A stretch of DNA of 64,000 bases from Thalassotalea hakodatensis (GTDB lineage: Bacteria > Pseudomonadota > Gammaproteobacteria > Enterobacterales > Alteromonadaceae), in NCBI RefSeq assembly GCF_030295995.1, contig NZ_AP027365.1, positions 2,512,066-2,576,065 of the forward strand. The letters run 5' to 3'. Made by a program: the position numbers and the translations under genes. Of this stretch, positions 47,658 to 56,788 are shown piece after piece. The notes under the pieces are model-generated. The model had not been told where the DNA came from. It searched no databases and saw nothing but the letters and a program-made list of their open reading frames with translations. Each line of letters starts with the position of its first letter. The first letter of the stretch is position 1.

Positions 47658-47984
47658 ATGTTATTACTCGACATTATCAGTGGTGTATTACTTATCTTTG
47701 GTGCTTTTTTCGGGCTAAGCGGTGCCGTTGGTCTTTTTAAGTTCCCTGATTTTTTTACGCGCGTTCATGCCGCCAGTGTTACCGATTCGATTGCAGCAAT
47801 ATTGGTACTTGGTGGTCTTATATTACAAACCAATTTAGATCTGAATACTGCTAAGTTATTATTTATTTTGATTTTTCTATTAATCACGAGTCCGACGGCA
47901 TCTCATGTTCTAGCAAAGTCAGCCCGACATGGTGGCTTACTTTCTATGCCAGAAAAAGAACAACAAAAGGAGAATGAGCCTTAA
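47658..47984 (+). CDS. mrpG: Mrp-type cation/proton antiporter subunit G
   Basis: A 108-residue MnhG/MrpG-like (MbhC-like) subunit with three helices. LSGAVGLFKFPDFFTRVHAASVTDS is the family signature, and SPTASHVLAKSA is typical of helix 3. It lies 23 bp after mrpF, and its TAA overlaps the next start (TAATG). Confidence 0.92.
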   Translation: MLLLDIISGVLLIFGAFFGLSGAVGLFKFPDFFTRVHAASVTDSIAAILVLGGLILQTNLDLNTAKLLFILIFLLITSPTASHVLAKSARHGGLLSMPEKEQQKENEP

Positions 47985-48964
47985 TGGAACTATTAATCGA
48001 TTTAGTCTTACTCGCAATGCTAGCATTAACCGCATTGCGCATTATTTTTCTTAAAGATTTATTCGCAGTTGTAATGCTATTTAGTATCTACAGCTTTCTT
48101 TCTGCGTTAATTTTTATCAACCTTGATGCTGTTGATGTTGCTTTTACTGAAGCTGCCGTAGGTGCCGGTATATCAACCGTATTGATGTTAGGCACAATCG
48201 CTATAACCGGGCGTACAGAAACACCTCCTGCCAAATCAAAGCTTTTACCGTTACTCATAGTGGTCGTTACAGGCGCTGCCCTCATATACGGTACGCTCGA
48301 CATGCCTCCTTTTGGTCATGCCGAAAACCCTGTTCATGAACACGTTGCGCCAAGGTACATTGAAGAGTCTCCAAAAGAAATTGGTTTGCCTAATATGGTG
48401 ACTTCAGTGTTAGCAAGCTATCGAGGGTTCGATACGCTAGGAGAAACCGTGGTTGTATTTTCTGCAATGATTGGCGTGTTGTCGCTGTTAAGGCTTAGAA
48501 AACGTGACGCAGATAAAAATCCTGAATCTGGCATTAAAGCGCATAGAGTATTACAAGTGATCGCTAAAATTGTTATTCCTATGATTATTTTGTTTGCGCT
48601 TTATGTGCAGTTTCATGGTGATTTTGGTCCAGGTGGAGGATTCCAAGCAGGTGTAATTGCTGCTGCTGCATTCATTCTTTATGCATTGGTCTTTGGTTTA
48701 TCAAATGTCTTTAAAGTGGTTGGTCCTACGTTTTTACGAATCCTCGCCGTGTTTGGCGTACTTCTGTACGCTGGAGTTGGCGTATACAGTATGGCAATGG
48801 GAGGCAACTTTCTTGATTACAATTATTTAGCTGAAAATCCGTTATCCGGTCAACATTACGGCATTATTCTAATAGAGCTTGGAGTGGGCATAACAGTCTT
48901 CGCCGTTATGCTCAGTATTTTTTATGCCTTTGACAGCCAAATTGAGAGGGCGAATATTCAATGA
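47984..48964 (+). CDS. Fused MbhD-MbhE-MnhB subunit (MrpA C-terminal domains plus MrpB)
   Basis: A 326-residue membrane protein made of three modules. Residues 1-80 are DUF4040/MbhD-like (AVGAGISTVLMLGTIAITGR). Residues about 83-175 are MbhE-like (PNMVTSVLASYRGFDTLGETVVVF). Residues about 185-320 are MnhB-like (YVQFHGDFGPGGGFQAGVIAA). In standard Mrp operons the first two modules are the C-terminal end of MrpA. Here they are fused to MrpB, and the NuoL-like part of MrpA is absent at this place. Confidence 0.85.
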   Translation: MELLIDLVLLAMLALTALRIIFLKDLFAVVMLFSIYSFLSALIFINLDAVDVAFTEAAVGAGISTVLMLGTIAITGRTETPPAKSKLLPLLIVVVTGAALIYGTLDMPPFGHAENPVHEHVAPRYIEESPKEIGLPNMVTSVLASYRGFDTLGETVVVFSAMIGVLSLLRLRKRDADKNPESGIKAHRVLQVIAKIVIPMIILFALYVQFHGDFGPGGGFQAGVIAAAAFILYALVFGLSNVFKVVGPTFLRILAVFGVLLYAGVGVYSMAMGGNFLDYNYLAENPLSGQHYGIILIELGVGITVFAVMLSIFYAFDSQIERANIQ

Positions 48965-49317
48965 GTTTTATTGCAGATTACTACAATTACTGGATCGTCG
49001 TATTCTTGATGATGACAGGGTTTTATATTGTTATTTCAGCGAGCAACCTAGTAAAAAAAGTTGTTGGTTTAAACATCTTTCAAACCTCGGTTTTTATGCT
49101 TTATATATCAATGGGTAAAGTTAAAGGAGGCACGGCACCTATCTTAACCGAAGGGGCTACTCAATATTCTAACCCATTACCGCATGTACTGATTTTAACC
49201 GCTATTGTTGTTGGTGTTGCTACTACAGCCGTTGCTTTGTCTCTAATTGTACGTATTAAAGAAGAATACGGTACGGTTGAAGAAAATGAATTTGAAAACA
49301 AGGATGATGCTATCTGA
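48961..49317 (+). CDS. mrpC: Mrp-type cation/proton antiporter subunit C
   Basis: A 118-residue NuoK-like subunit (MnhC/MbhG-like) with three helices. VVGLNIFQTSVFMLYISMG and NPLPHVLILTAIVVGVATTAVALSL are the family blocks. It overlaps the previous stop as ATGA, and its own stop overlaps the mrpD start. Confidence 0.92.
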   Translation: MSFIADYYNYWIVVFLMMTGFYIVISASNLVKKVVGLNIFQTSVFMLYISMGKVKGGTAPILTEGATQYSNPLPHVLILTAIVVGVATTAVALSLIVRIKEEYGTVEENEFENKDDAI

Positions 49318-50822
49318 TGATTGAACAACACTTAGCCACTCTACCTATTATACTGCCTCTTATTGCAGCACCTATTGCGCTTATTTTAGGGCGTTCAATG
49401 CTTACTTGGGCGTTCGCAACGTTAGTCAGTGCTTTATCTTGTATCGCATCATGGCAACTGTTAATGATAACGCTTTCTGATGGCGCATTAAGTTATGCGC
49501 TGGGTGGTTGGCCACCTCCTTGGGGAATTGAACTTAACGTTGATGTCACTAATGCTTTTGTTTTATTAGCCGTCAGTGCAATGTCAACCTTGGTATTAAT
49601 CTATTCAAAAGACAGTATTGAAAAAGAAATCAATACCTCTAATCATTCACTTTATTATACAGCGCATTTACTCTGTTTAACGGGTTTATCTGGTATGTTA
49701 ATTACCGGTGATGCCTTTAACTTATTCGTCTTTTTAGAAATATCTTCGTTAGCTACTTATACATTAGTGAGTCTAGCGTCTGATCGCCGTTGTTTAACAG
49801 CAACCTTTCGTTATTTAGTCATGGGTACTATAGGAGCTACCTTTATTCTCATTGGGGTTGGCATGCTCTATATGAAAACGGGTACGCTGAACATGGCTGA
49901 TCTCTCAACGAAAATGGCAGCCTTTGAAAGCAATCGTACATTAAATACCGGCCTCGCTTTTATTATGGTAGGTGTAAGTTTAAAGCTTGCACTTTTCCCA
50001 CTACATATGTGGCTACCTGCTGCTTATACCCATGCGCCATCGTCAGTAACCGCATTCCTTGCAAGTACTGCCACCAAAGTTGCCGTTTACGTGATGATAC
50101 GCTTCATATTCTCGGTGTTTGGTGCATCACATGTATTCGAAACAATGAGCATGGAAATCATACTGATGATTTTAGCCATTGTTGCTATTTTTAAATGCTC
50201 ATATATGGCAACTGTGCAAAGTAATGTAAAAACCCTACTTGCCTACAGTAGTGTTGCTCAAATAGGGTATATGGTACTGGGTATTAGTTTAGTGAGTATC
50301 CCTGGTCTTATGTCAGGGTTAATTCATATTTTCAACCATGCATTAATGAAAGGCGCATTATTTATGGCGGTAGGTGCGGTGTTCTATCGTATGGGTTCAG
50401 TTAACATAGAAGCCTTTAAAGGTTTAGGTAAGAAAATGCCACTTACGATGGCAGCCTTTACTATTGCTGGGTTAAGCATTATTGGTGTGCCCCTAACCGC
50501 TGGTTTTGTCAGCAAGTGGTATTTAGTGACTGCAGCGTTAGAACAAGACCTATGGATAGTTGCAGCTTTAGTTTTATTAGGTTCTTTATTAGCCGTCGTT
50601 TATATCGGCCGCGTATTAGAAGCTGCTTACTTTCAGGAACCGCCGGAGTCTCAAGATGCTAACAACATTAAAGAAGTGCCATGGTTAATGCTTATGCCGA
50701 TGTGGATACTGGTCTTAGCAAACATTTATTTTGGAATTAATACCAGTTTAACGGTTGAAGCTGCAACAAGTGCATCGCAATGGCTGTTTCAAGGATATAA
50801 CCCAGCGGGGGTAGCATTATGA
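49317..50822 (+). CDS. mrpD: Antiporter-like subunit, MrpD type
   Basis: A 501-residue NuoL/M/N-like proton-channel subunit with about 14 helices. The key residues of this superfamily are visible: Glu in LFVFLEISSLATY (helix 5) and Lys in GVSLKLALFPLHMWLPAAYTHAP (helix 7), followed by the THAPSSVTAFLAS loop. GLGKKMPLTMAAFTIAGLSIIG is the typical later block. It is the first of three such subunits in this operon. Confidence 0.92.
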   Translation: MIEQHLATLPIILPLIAAPIALILGRSMLTWAFATLVSALSCIASWQLLMITLSDGALSYALGGWPPPWGIELNVDVTNAFVLLAVSAMSTLVLIYSKDSIEKEINTSNHSLYYTAHLLCLTGLSGMLITGDAFNLFVFLEISSLATYTLVSLASDRRCLTATFRYLVMGTIGATFILIGVGMLYMKTGTLNMADLSTKMAAFESNRTLNTGLAFIMVGVSLKLALFPLHMWLPAAYTHAPSSVTAFLASTATKVAVYVMIRFIFSVFGASHVFETMSMEIILMILAIVAIFKCSYMATVQSNVKTLLAYSSVAQIGYMVLGISLVSIPGLMSGLIHIFNHALMKGALFMAVGAVFYRMGSVNIEAFKGLGKKMPLTMAAFTIAGLSIIGVPLTAGFVSKWYLVTAALEQDLWIVAALVLLGSLLAVVYIGRVLEAAYFQEPPESQDANNIKEVPWLMLMPMWILVLANIYFGINTSLTVEAATSASQWLFQGYNPAGVAL

Positions 50823-52327
50823 ACCTCTGGCAAAATATAGACCCATCACTACTGATTAGTTTATCAATATTAGTCCCTTTTATTGGATCTCTACTGGTAA
50901 TTGCAGCAGGTAAATTCCCTAATTTAAGAGAAACAATAACGTTAGTAACGGCGGCGATACTCTTTACGATAGTGCTCGCCATTACCGATTACACATTTCA
51001 AGGTGTGGTATTACAGCAACACGTCATTGATTTGTTTCCGGGGTTAGCGCTCAGCTTCACCGTAGAACCTCTTGGGGTACTATTTGCGCTAGTAGCCAGT
51101 TTCCTTTGGATCGTCACCAGCATTTATGCCATCGGTTATATGCGTGGCCACAACGAAAAGAATCAAACACGATTTTTTTGCTGTTTTGCCTTAGCGATTA
51201 GCTCCGTAATGGCTATCTGTTTTTCTGGAAACTTGTTAACTCTCTTTATTTTCTATGAAGTATTAACATTATCAACTTATCCATTGGTAACACATGCTGG
51301 CAATGATGCAGCCAAACGAGGCGGACGTGTTTATTTAGGTATTTTGTTAAGTACATCAATCTTATTTTTACTTTTTGCCGTTATGGGTACCTATGCTTTA
51401 ACAGGTAATTTAACCTTCCAAGCCGGTGGAGTTTTTGATAACTCGCATAGCAAAATGATAATGGCTATTTTATTAGTATTATTTTGCTACGGTATTGGTA
51501 AAGCAGCAATTATGCCGTTTCATCGCTGGTTACCTGCAGCAATGGTGGCACCTACGCCTGTCAGTGCATTGTTGCATGCTGTTGCAGTAGTCAAAGCTGG
51601 GGTTTTCAGCATCTTAAAAATCGTCATTTATATCTTTGGTTTAGATACCCTTAAAGAGTTAGCGACCACTGATATAATGCTCTATATTGGCGCCGCTACT
51701 ATTTTACTTTCTTCATGTATCGCCATGACTAAAGACAACTTAAAAGCTAGGTTAGCCTACTCTACAGTTAGTCAACTAAGCTATATTGTTGTTGGTGCCC
51801 TATTAGCATCCTCTATAGCGAGTGCGGGTGCTGCACTCCATATTGCAACCCATGCGGTTGGTAAAATTACACTATTCTTCTGTGCTGGCGCCATTATGGT
51901 TGCTAGTCACAAGAAAAACATCTCAGAAATGGTTGGTTTGGGTAAGAAAATGCCGATTACCATGGCCGCGTTTGCTATAGGTGCTATTAGCATTATAGGT
52001 CTACCGCCAATGGCTGGTACTTGGAGTAAATGGTATTTAACCATTGGTGCCCTAGAAACTGATAAATTATTAATTGTAGCTACATTAATGATAAGCTCAT
52101 TACTGAATATAGCGTATTTATTACCTATACCAATCAAAGCATTCTTTAATAAAGCAAGTACTGATAACCAACCTTGGAGTTGGCAGCAAACACAAGAAGC
52201 ACCTTTACCTATGTTAATCGCTATTTCGGTAACATCTTTAGGTTGTATTGTACTATTTTTCTATCCACAGCCCTTGATTGATTTAATCAATCTTATTCCG
52301 GGCGTTGCTACTAATGGAGAAGGTTAA
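50819..52327 (+). CDS. Second antiporter-like subunit (MrpD/NuoM paralog)
   Basis: A 502-residue protein of the same superfamily, overlapping the first by 4 nt (ATGA). Glu in LFIFYEVLTLSTYPLV and Lys in CYGIGKAAIMPFHRWLPAAMVAPTPVSA are retained, so it is probably a working channel. The loop VAPTPVSALLHAVAVVKAG resembles NuoL/NuoM and MrpA more than MrpD. Its assignment within the superfamily needs a tree. Confidence 0.9.
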   Translation: MNLWQNIDPSLLISLSILVPFIGSLLVIAAGKFPNLRETITLVTAAILFTIVLAITDYTFQGVVLQQHVIDLFPGLALSFTVEPLGVLFALVASFLWIVTSIYAIGYMRGHNEKNQTRFFCCFALAISSVMAICFSGNLLTLFIFYEVLTLSTYPLVTHAGNDAAKRGGRVYLGILLSTSILFLLFAVMGTYALTGNLTFQAGGVFDNSHSKMIMAILLVLFCYGIGKAAIMPFHRWLPAAMVAPTPVSALLHAVAVVKAGVFSILKIVIYIFGLDTLKELATTDIMLYIGAATILLSSCIAMTKDNLKARLAYSTVSQLSYIVVGALLASSIASAGAALHIATHAVGKITLFFCAGAIMVASHKKNISEMVGLGKKMPITMAAFAIGAISIIGLPPMAGTWSKWYLTIGALETDKLLIVATLMISSLLNIAYLLPIPIKAFFNKASTDNQPWSWQQTQEAPLPMLIAISVTSLGCIVLFFYPQPLIDLINLIPGVATNGEG

Positions 52328-52328
52328 G

Positions 52329-52586
52329 ATGGCTGAGCAAAACCATGAACAAAGTGGCTTCTTCGATAAGCCTGAAAACATTCGTAAAATGTTAAGAGTT
52401 TTTTATATCATTTGCGCTTTACTCGTGATTGTAGACCTTGTTGTTAACCGCCATATTTATCATGACTGGGAAAACATTCCTGCATTTTATGCTCTCTATG
52501 GTTTTGTTGGCTGTGTCGTTTTGGTATTAATCGCCACCGAAATGAGAAAGTTTTTAATGCGTAAGGAAGATTATTACGATGAATAG
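52329..52586 (+). CDS. Small two-helix protein of the antiporter operon
   Basis: An 85-residue protein that I do not recognise. ATG 52329, 2 bp after the previous stop, is chosen. The charged N-terminus (MAEQNHEQSGFFDKPENIRK) is followed by two helices (about residues 26-43 and 56-74) and a charged C-terminus (MRKFLMRKEDYYDE). It overlaps the next gene by 8 nt. Its position between two antiporter-like subunits suggests an accessory membrane subunit. Confidence 0.75.
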   Translation: MAEQNHEQSGFFDKPENIRKMLRVFYIICALLVIVDLVVNRHIYHDWENIPAFYALYGFVGCVVLVLIATEMRKFLMRKEDYYDE

Positions 52587-54300
52587 CTTAATACTGCTTC
52601 CGCCCTTTTTACCGCTATTATTCGGGGCGCTAGCCGCTTTATTTTTACGTGGTTGGTTACGAAACACTGTGATGTTAATCGTACCCATTATTGGTGCGTT
52701 AAATATCTATGGTCTAGATACTGGTGTATTTTGGTCATTAGAATTTATGGGCTATACCTTAGAACCCGTAAAGGTCGATAAGCTCAGTTTAATGTTTGGC
52801 TATCTTTTTCATATTGCTTCGTTTATCGCTATTGTTTACGCGATACATATTAAAGATACCCTTCAACATGTTGCAGCATTAGCCTATGCAGCAAGTGCTG
52901 TTGGTGCTGTATTTGCTGGTGACTTATTAACCCTGTTTGTATTTTGGGAGTTACTCGCACTTACTTCAGTATTTTTAATTTGGGCCAGAAGAACTGATAA
53001 AGCGTACGCTTCGGGTCTACGATATTTAATTATTCAAGTACTCTCAGGTGTTATGTTGCTTGCAGGTCTACTTATCTACGCTCAAGTCAATGATAGTTTA
53101 TTGTTTACTGAGATTGGTTTAGAACATCAAGGTATTGCACAAATTGGTGCTTGGTTAATCTTTTTAGCCTTCGGTATTAAATGTGCTTTTCCTTTTGTAC
53201 ACAATTGGTTAACTGATGCCTACCCTGAAGCTACGCCTACAGGAACAATATTTCTAGCTTCTTTTACGACCAAAGTAGCAGTCTATGCTTTTGCTCGTGG
53301 CTACCCTGGCACTGAATTACTTGTTTGGATTGGTGTCACTATGGCATGTTTTCCAATTTTCTTTGCTGTTATAGAAAATGATCTAAGGCGCGTACTTGCG
53401 TACAGTTTAATTAACCAAATCGGCTTTATGATAGTCGGTATAGGTATTGGTACAGCGGTCGCGTTAAACGGTGCTGTTGCACATGCTTTCAATGACGTTA
53501 TCTTTAAAGGTTTGTTAATGATGACGATGGGGGCTGTGTTACATATGACAGGGAAAATAAATGGCTCCGAATTAGGAGGCTTATACAAAAGCATGCCTAA
53601 AACGACCATTCTCTGTATTGTCGGCGCTGCATCTATTTCAGCCTTCCCGCTCTTTAGTGGCTTTGTCTCTAAATCGATGATTATGAGTGCGGCAGTTGCT
53701 GAAGGCTACGATGTCGTTTGGCTATTATTATTGTTTGCTGCAGCAGGTGTATTCCATCATGCAGGGATCAAAATTCCTTACTTCGCATTCTTTGCTCATG
53801 ATTCTGGCATCAGAACCACAGAGCCACCTCGTAATATGCTAATTGCCATGACTTTAGCAGCTGTAGCTTGTGTGGTTATTGGTTCATTCCCTGCACAAAC
53901 GGTTTATGCATTGCTGCCATGGGAAGCAAACTACCAACCGTATGACTTAACGCATGTATTAACGCAATTACAATTGTTATTCTTCTCTGCACTTGCTTTC
54001 GTATGGCTTAACCAACGAAACATGTATCCACCTGAGTTGCCCTCTACAAACTTAGATGCGGATTGGTTTTATCGTAAATTGGCACCGAATGTAATAAAAC
54101 GGGTTGCCAGTGCTGTCTATCACAGCTATCAACGTGCTGAACTTGCTGTGGTAATGTCAATTAAGCATATAGTACAGCGTTCATACGATGCAGATAAAAA
54201 TGAACCTAGAGGCTACTTTGCTCGATTTTGGCTTACTGATACGATGGTAGTTTGGGTGGCAATTTTACTTGTTGCCTATTTATTGTTGTATTACATCTAG
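52579..54300 (+). CDS. Third antiporter-like subunit (Na+/H+ antiporter subunit D-like)
   Basis: A 573-residue NuoL/M/N-like subunit, longer than the other two. Glu in LFVFWELLALTSVFLIWA and Lys in FGIKCAFPFVHNWLTDAYPEATPTG are present, plus Lys in FTTKVAVYAFARG. The C-terminus has an extra soluble part (about 480-550: DADWFYRKLAPNVIKRVAS) and a last helix. This recalls the C-terminal extension of NuoL/MrpA-type subunits. A terminator follows the operon. Confidence 0.88.
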   Translation: MNSLILLPPFLPLLFGALAALFLRGWLRNTVMLIVPIIGALNIYGLDTGVFWSLEFMGYTLEPVKVDKLSLMFGYLFHIASFIAIVYAIHIKDTLQHVAALAYAASAVGAVFAGDLLTLFVFWELLALTSVFLIWARRTDKAYASGLRYLIIQVLSGVMLLAGLLIYAQVNDSLLFTEIGLEHQGIAQIGAWLIFLAFGIKCAFPFVHNWLTDAYPEATPTGTIFLASFTTKVAVYAFARGYPGTELLVWIGVTMACFPIFFAVIENDLRRVLAYSLINQIGFMIVGIGIGTAVALNGAVAHAFNDVIFKGLLMMTMGAVLHMTGKINGSELGGLYKSMPKTTILCIVGAASISAFPLFSGFVSKSMIMSAAVAEGYDVVWLLLLFAAAGVFHHAGIKIPYFAFFAHDSGIRTTEPPRNMLIAMTLAAVACVVIGSFPAQTVYALLPWEANYQPYDLTHVLTQLQLLFFSALAFVWLNQRNMYPPELPSTNLDADWFYRKLAPNVIKRVASAVYHSYQRAELAVVMSIKHIVQRSYDADKNEPRGYFARFWLTDTMVVWVAILLVAYLLLYYI

Positions 54301-54332
54301 CGTATTAAAGCGATTTAATACCAATTCATTTG

Positions 54333-54367
54333 ATAAAGCTCCTACATAATGGGAGCTTTATTTTTTT
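54333..54367 (+). terminator. Intrinsic terminator of the mrp-like operon
   Basis: A 10-bp stem ATAAAGCTCC / GGAGCTTTAT with a 9-nt loop is followed by a T6 run, 32 bp after the last stop. Confidence 0.9.
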
Positions 54368-54517
54368 AAGCCTATAGTGACGTCGTTCACTCTATAAAAG
54401 AGTAGACTTGCCTACCAATAGAATTAATTTAGATGAAAATAGTCTTTGCAACCACAATATGACCCTGTTATAAATCTGCCGATTTTTTAGCTAACCTAGA
54501 AAAAAGGCTCTTCCGAG

Positions 54518-56107
54518 ATGAACCAATCTGCCATTAGTGCATTTTACCAAAACTTTTTAGGGAACTCCCCTAGATGGTACAAACAAGCCATTATTGCTTG
54601 CCTCATTATTAATCCAATATTGTTCCAAATTAGTCCTTACCTTGCTGGTTGGGCACTCGTACTTGAATTTATCTTCACGCTTGCAATGGCACTTAAATGT
54701 TACCCATTACAACCGGGTGGCTTACTGGCAATTGAAGCCGTTGTTATTGGCATGACAAGCCCTGAACAAGTCATGCATGAAATCCAAGCCAACATTGAAG
54801 TATTACTGCTATTGATTTTTATGGTGGCAGGCATCTATTTCATGAAGAATTTATTGCTATTTCTATTCGCTAAAATTGTTACTAAGATTCGTTCTAAAAC
54901 AATCGTTTCCTTATTGTTTTGTGTAAGTAGTGCTTTCTTATCAGCATTTTTAGATGCGTTAACGGTAATTGCCGTTATTATTGCAGTAGCGGTTGGTTTT
55001 TACGCGGTTTATCACAAAGTCGCTTCTGGAAAAGATAATCACCAACATGATCATGATCATACTTGTGACCAAGGTGTTCAAGAGCCCTCCCGTCTTGATT
55101 TAGACAATTTTCGCGCATATTTACGAAATTTAATGATGCATGCAGGTGTTGGTACAGCTCTTGGCGGCGTCTGCACCATTGTTGGTGAACCACAAAACTT
55201 AATTATTGGTCAACAAGCAGGATGGGATTTCATTGAATTTTTCATTCGAATGTCTCCGGTAACAATTCCTGTTTTTATCTCAGGTATCATTACCTGCATT
55301 TTGCTTGAAAAGCTAAAGTGGTTTGGTTATGGCTCAACGTTACCTGAAAGTGTACGAAATATCTTAATCGATTATGAAAAAACTCAGTCTAAAAAACGCA
55401 CCAAGAAAGATAAAGTAAAATTAATCATGCAGGGAGTTGTCGGTATTTGGCTAATTGTTGGTTTAGCCTTGCACCTTGCTGCTGTGGGTTTAATTGGATT
55501 AACCGTTATTATTTTTGCCACTTCTTTTACCGGGATCACTGAAGAACATCAAATTGGCCATGCTTTTGAAGAAGCACTCCCCTTCACCGCCCTTTTAGCC
55601 GTATTTTTTGCCATTGTCGCTGTTATTATAGATCAACAGCTCTTTACACCGGTTATCACTTGGGTATTAACGTTCGAAGGTAATATGCAATTAGTGATGT
55701 TCTATTTAGCAAATGGCTTTTTATCCATGGTCAGTGATAACGTTTTTGTTGGAACTGTTTACATTACTGAAGTACAAAAAGCGCTATCAGCTGGTGTGAT
55801 TACGCGTGATCAATTTGATTTATTAGCGGTGGCAATTAATACCGGTACAAACTTACCTAGTGTTGCGACCCCTAATGGACAAGCAGCTTTTTTATTCTTA
55901 CTTACTTCTGCAATAGCGCCACTTATTAGGTTGTCTTACGGCCGTATGGTAATCATGGCATTTCCATACACAATTGTGCTGACCATTGTTGGTTTATTAG
56001 CCATATCAAGTGGTTTATTAGAAGGAAAAACTCAAGAATTTTATGATGCAGGCTTAATATCACATCATGTTGCAGATGACAGTAAAGCAACTTCAAACGC
56101 ACATTAA
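54518..56107 (+). CDS. nhaB: Na+/H+ antiporter NhaB
   Basis: An inner-membrane electrogenic Na+/H+ antiporter with 529 residues. The N-terminus ([18 protein letters not shown]), [22 protein letters not shown] and [27 protein letters not shown] match E. coli NhaB. A histidine-rich stretch [14 protein letters not shown] (residues about 173-186) sits in the loop after that block; I do not recall it in E. coli NhaB. nhaB-dsbB order is as in E. coli, with fadR-nhaB separated here by the mrp-like operon. Confidence 0.96.
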   Translation: MNQSAISAFYQNFLGNSPRWYKQAIIACLIINPILFQISPYLAGWALVLEFIFTLAMALKCYPLQPGGLLAIEAVVIGMTSPEQVMHEIQANIEVLLLLIFMVAGIYFMKNLLLFLFAKIVTKIRSKTIVSLLFCVSSAFLSAFLDALTVIAVIIAVAVGFYAVYHKVASGKDNHQHDHDHTCDQGVQEPSRLDLDNFRAYLRNLMMHAGVGTALGGVCTIVGEPQNLIIGQQAGWDFIEFFIRMSPVTIPVFISGIITCILLEKLKWFGYGSTLPESVRNILIDYEKTQSKKRTKKDKVKLIMQGVVGIWLIVGLALHLAAVGLIGLTVIIFATSFTGITEEHQIGHAFEEALPFTALLAVFFAIVAVIIDQQLFTPVITWVLTFEGNMQLVMFYLANGFLSMVSDNVFVGTVYITEVQKALSAGVITRDQFDLLAVAINTGTNLPSVATPNGQAAFLFLLTSAIAPLIRLSYGRMVIMAFPYTIVLTIVGLLAISSGLLEGKTQEFYDAGLISHHVADDSKATSNAH

Positions 56108-56112
56108 CCGTG

Positions 56113-56136
56113 AAAGGCGCCGAAAGGCGCTTTTTT
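56113..56136 (+). terminator. Intrinsic terminator of nhaB
   Basis: A GCGCC-GAAA-GGCGC hairpin followed by TTTTTT lies about 10 bp after the nhaB stop. Confidence 0.85.
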
Positions 56137-56216
56137 ATTAACTATTTACAATTTGCTTGATGACAATAAATTCGCTTAAAGGTAATCTAGCGATCAAAAA
56201 ACAATAAGGAATACCT

Positions 56217-56735
56217 GTGAATTTTTTAAGTAACTTAACAACAAATAAAAACGCTTGGTTATTACTGTTCATTAGTGCTTTATCACTAGAGCTTGCCGCT
56301 TTGTATTTTCAATACATGATGGAGTTGAAGCCTTGTGTGATGTGTATCTATCAACGTGCTGCTATGTGGGCCATTGTGTTTGCTGGTATCGTTGGTTATT
56401 TCACTTGCTCTTCTGTTTTTGGACGTTTGATTGCTTATGGTTTATGGGCAACTGGTGCTATTTGGGGCCTATTAATCGCTAACGAACATGTTGATATGCA
56501 AAATGCTTCGATGGCGTTTTTATACGGTTGTGAGTTAGTACCCAACTTTCCACAATGGGCGCCGTTACACGAATGGCTACCTGCACTTTTTAAAGCTGAT
56601 GGTAGTTGTAGTGATATTGATTGGCAATTCTTAGGTTACAGTATGCCACAATGGATGGTGGTCATTTACAGCGTTTATACGGCTCTATTTGCTGCGGTTC
56701 TTCTAAGCAGACTTAAACAAACCAAAATGTTTTAA
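56217..56735 (+). CDS. dsbB: Disulfide bond formation protein B
   Basis: An inner-membrane quinone reductase that reoxidises DsbA. It has 172 residues and four helices. The periplasmic Cys pairs are C40-C43 (KPCVMC) and C105/C131 (GCELV; GSCSD), matching the E. coli spacing (41/44 and 104/130). The start is GTG at 56217 with AAGGA upstream. dsbA is not in the window. Confidence 0.96.
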   Translation: MNFLSNLTTNKNAWLLLFISALSLELAALYFQYMMELKPCVMCIYQRAAMWAIVFAGIVGYFTCSSVFGRLIAYGLWATGAIWGLLIANEHVDMQNASMAFLYGCELVPNFPQWAPLHEWLPALFKADGSCSDIDWQFLGYSMPQWMVVIYSVYTALFAAVLLSRLKQTKMF

Positions 56736-56740
56736 TTTAC

Positions 56741-56776
56741 CAACCCCAAAGGTCATGTTGATGGTCTTTGGGGTTG
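56741..56776. terminator. Long hairpin between convergent dsbB and the LiaF-like gene
   Basis: An 11-bp stem CAACCCCAAAG / CTTTGGGGTTG with a 14-nt loop. No T run follows on either strand, so terminator activity is likely but not certain. Confidence 0.5.
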
Positions 56777-56788
56777 ATTATCATCAGG

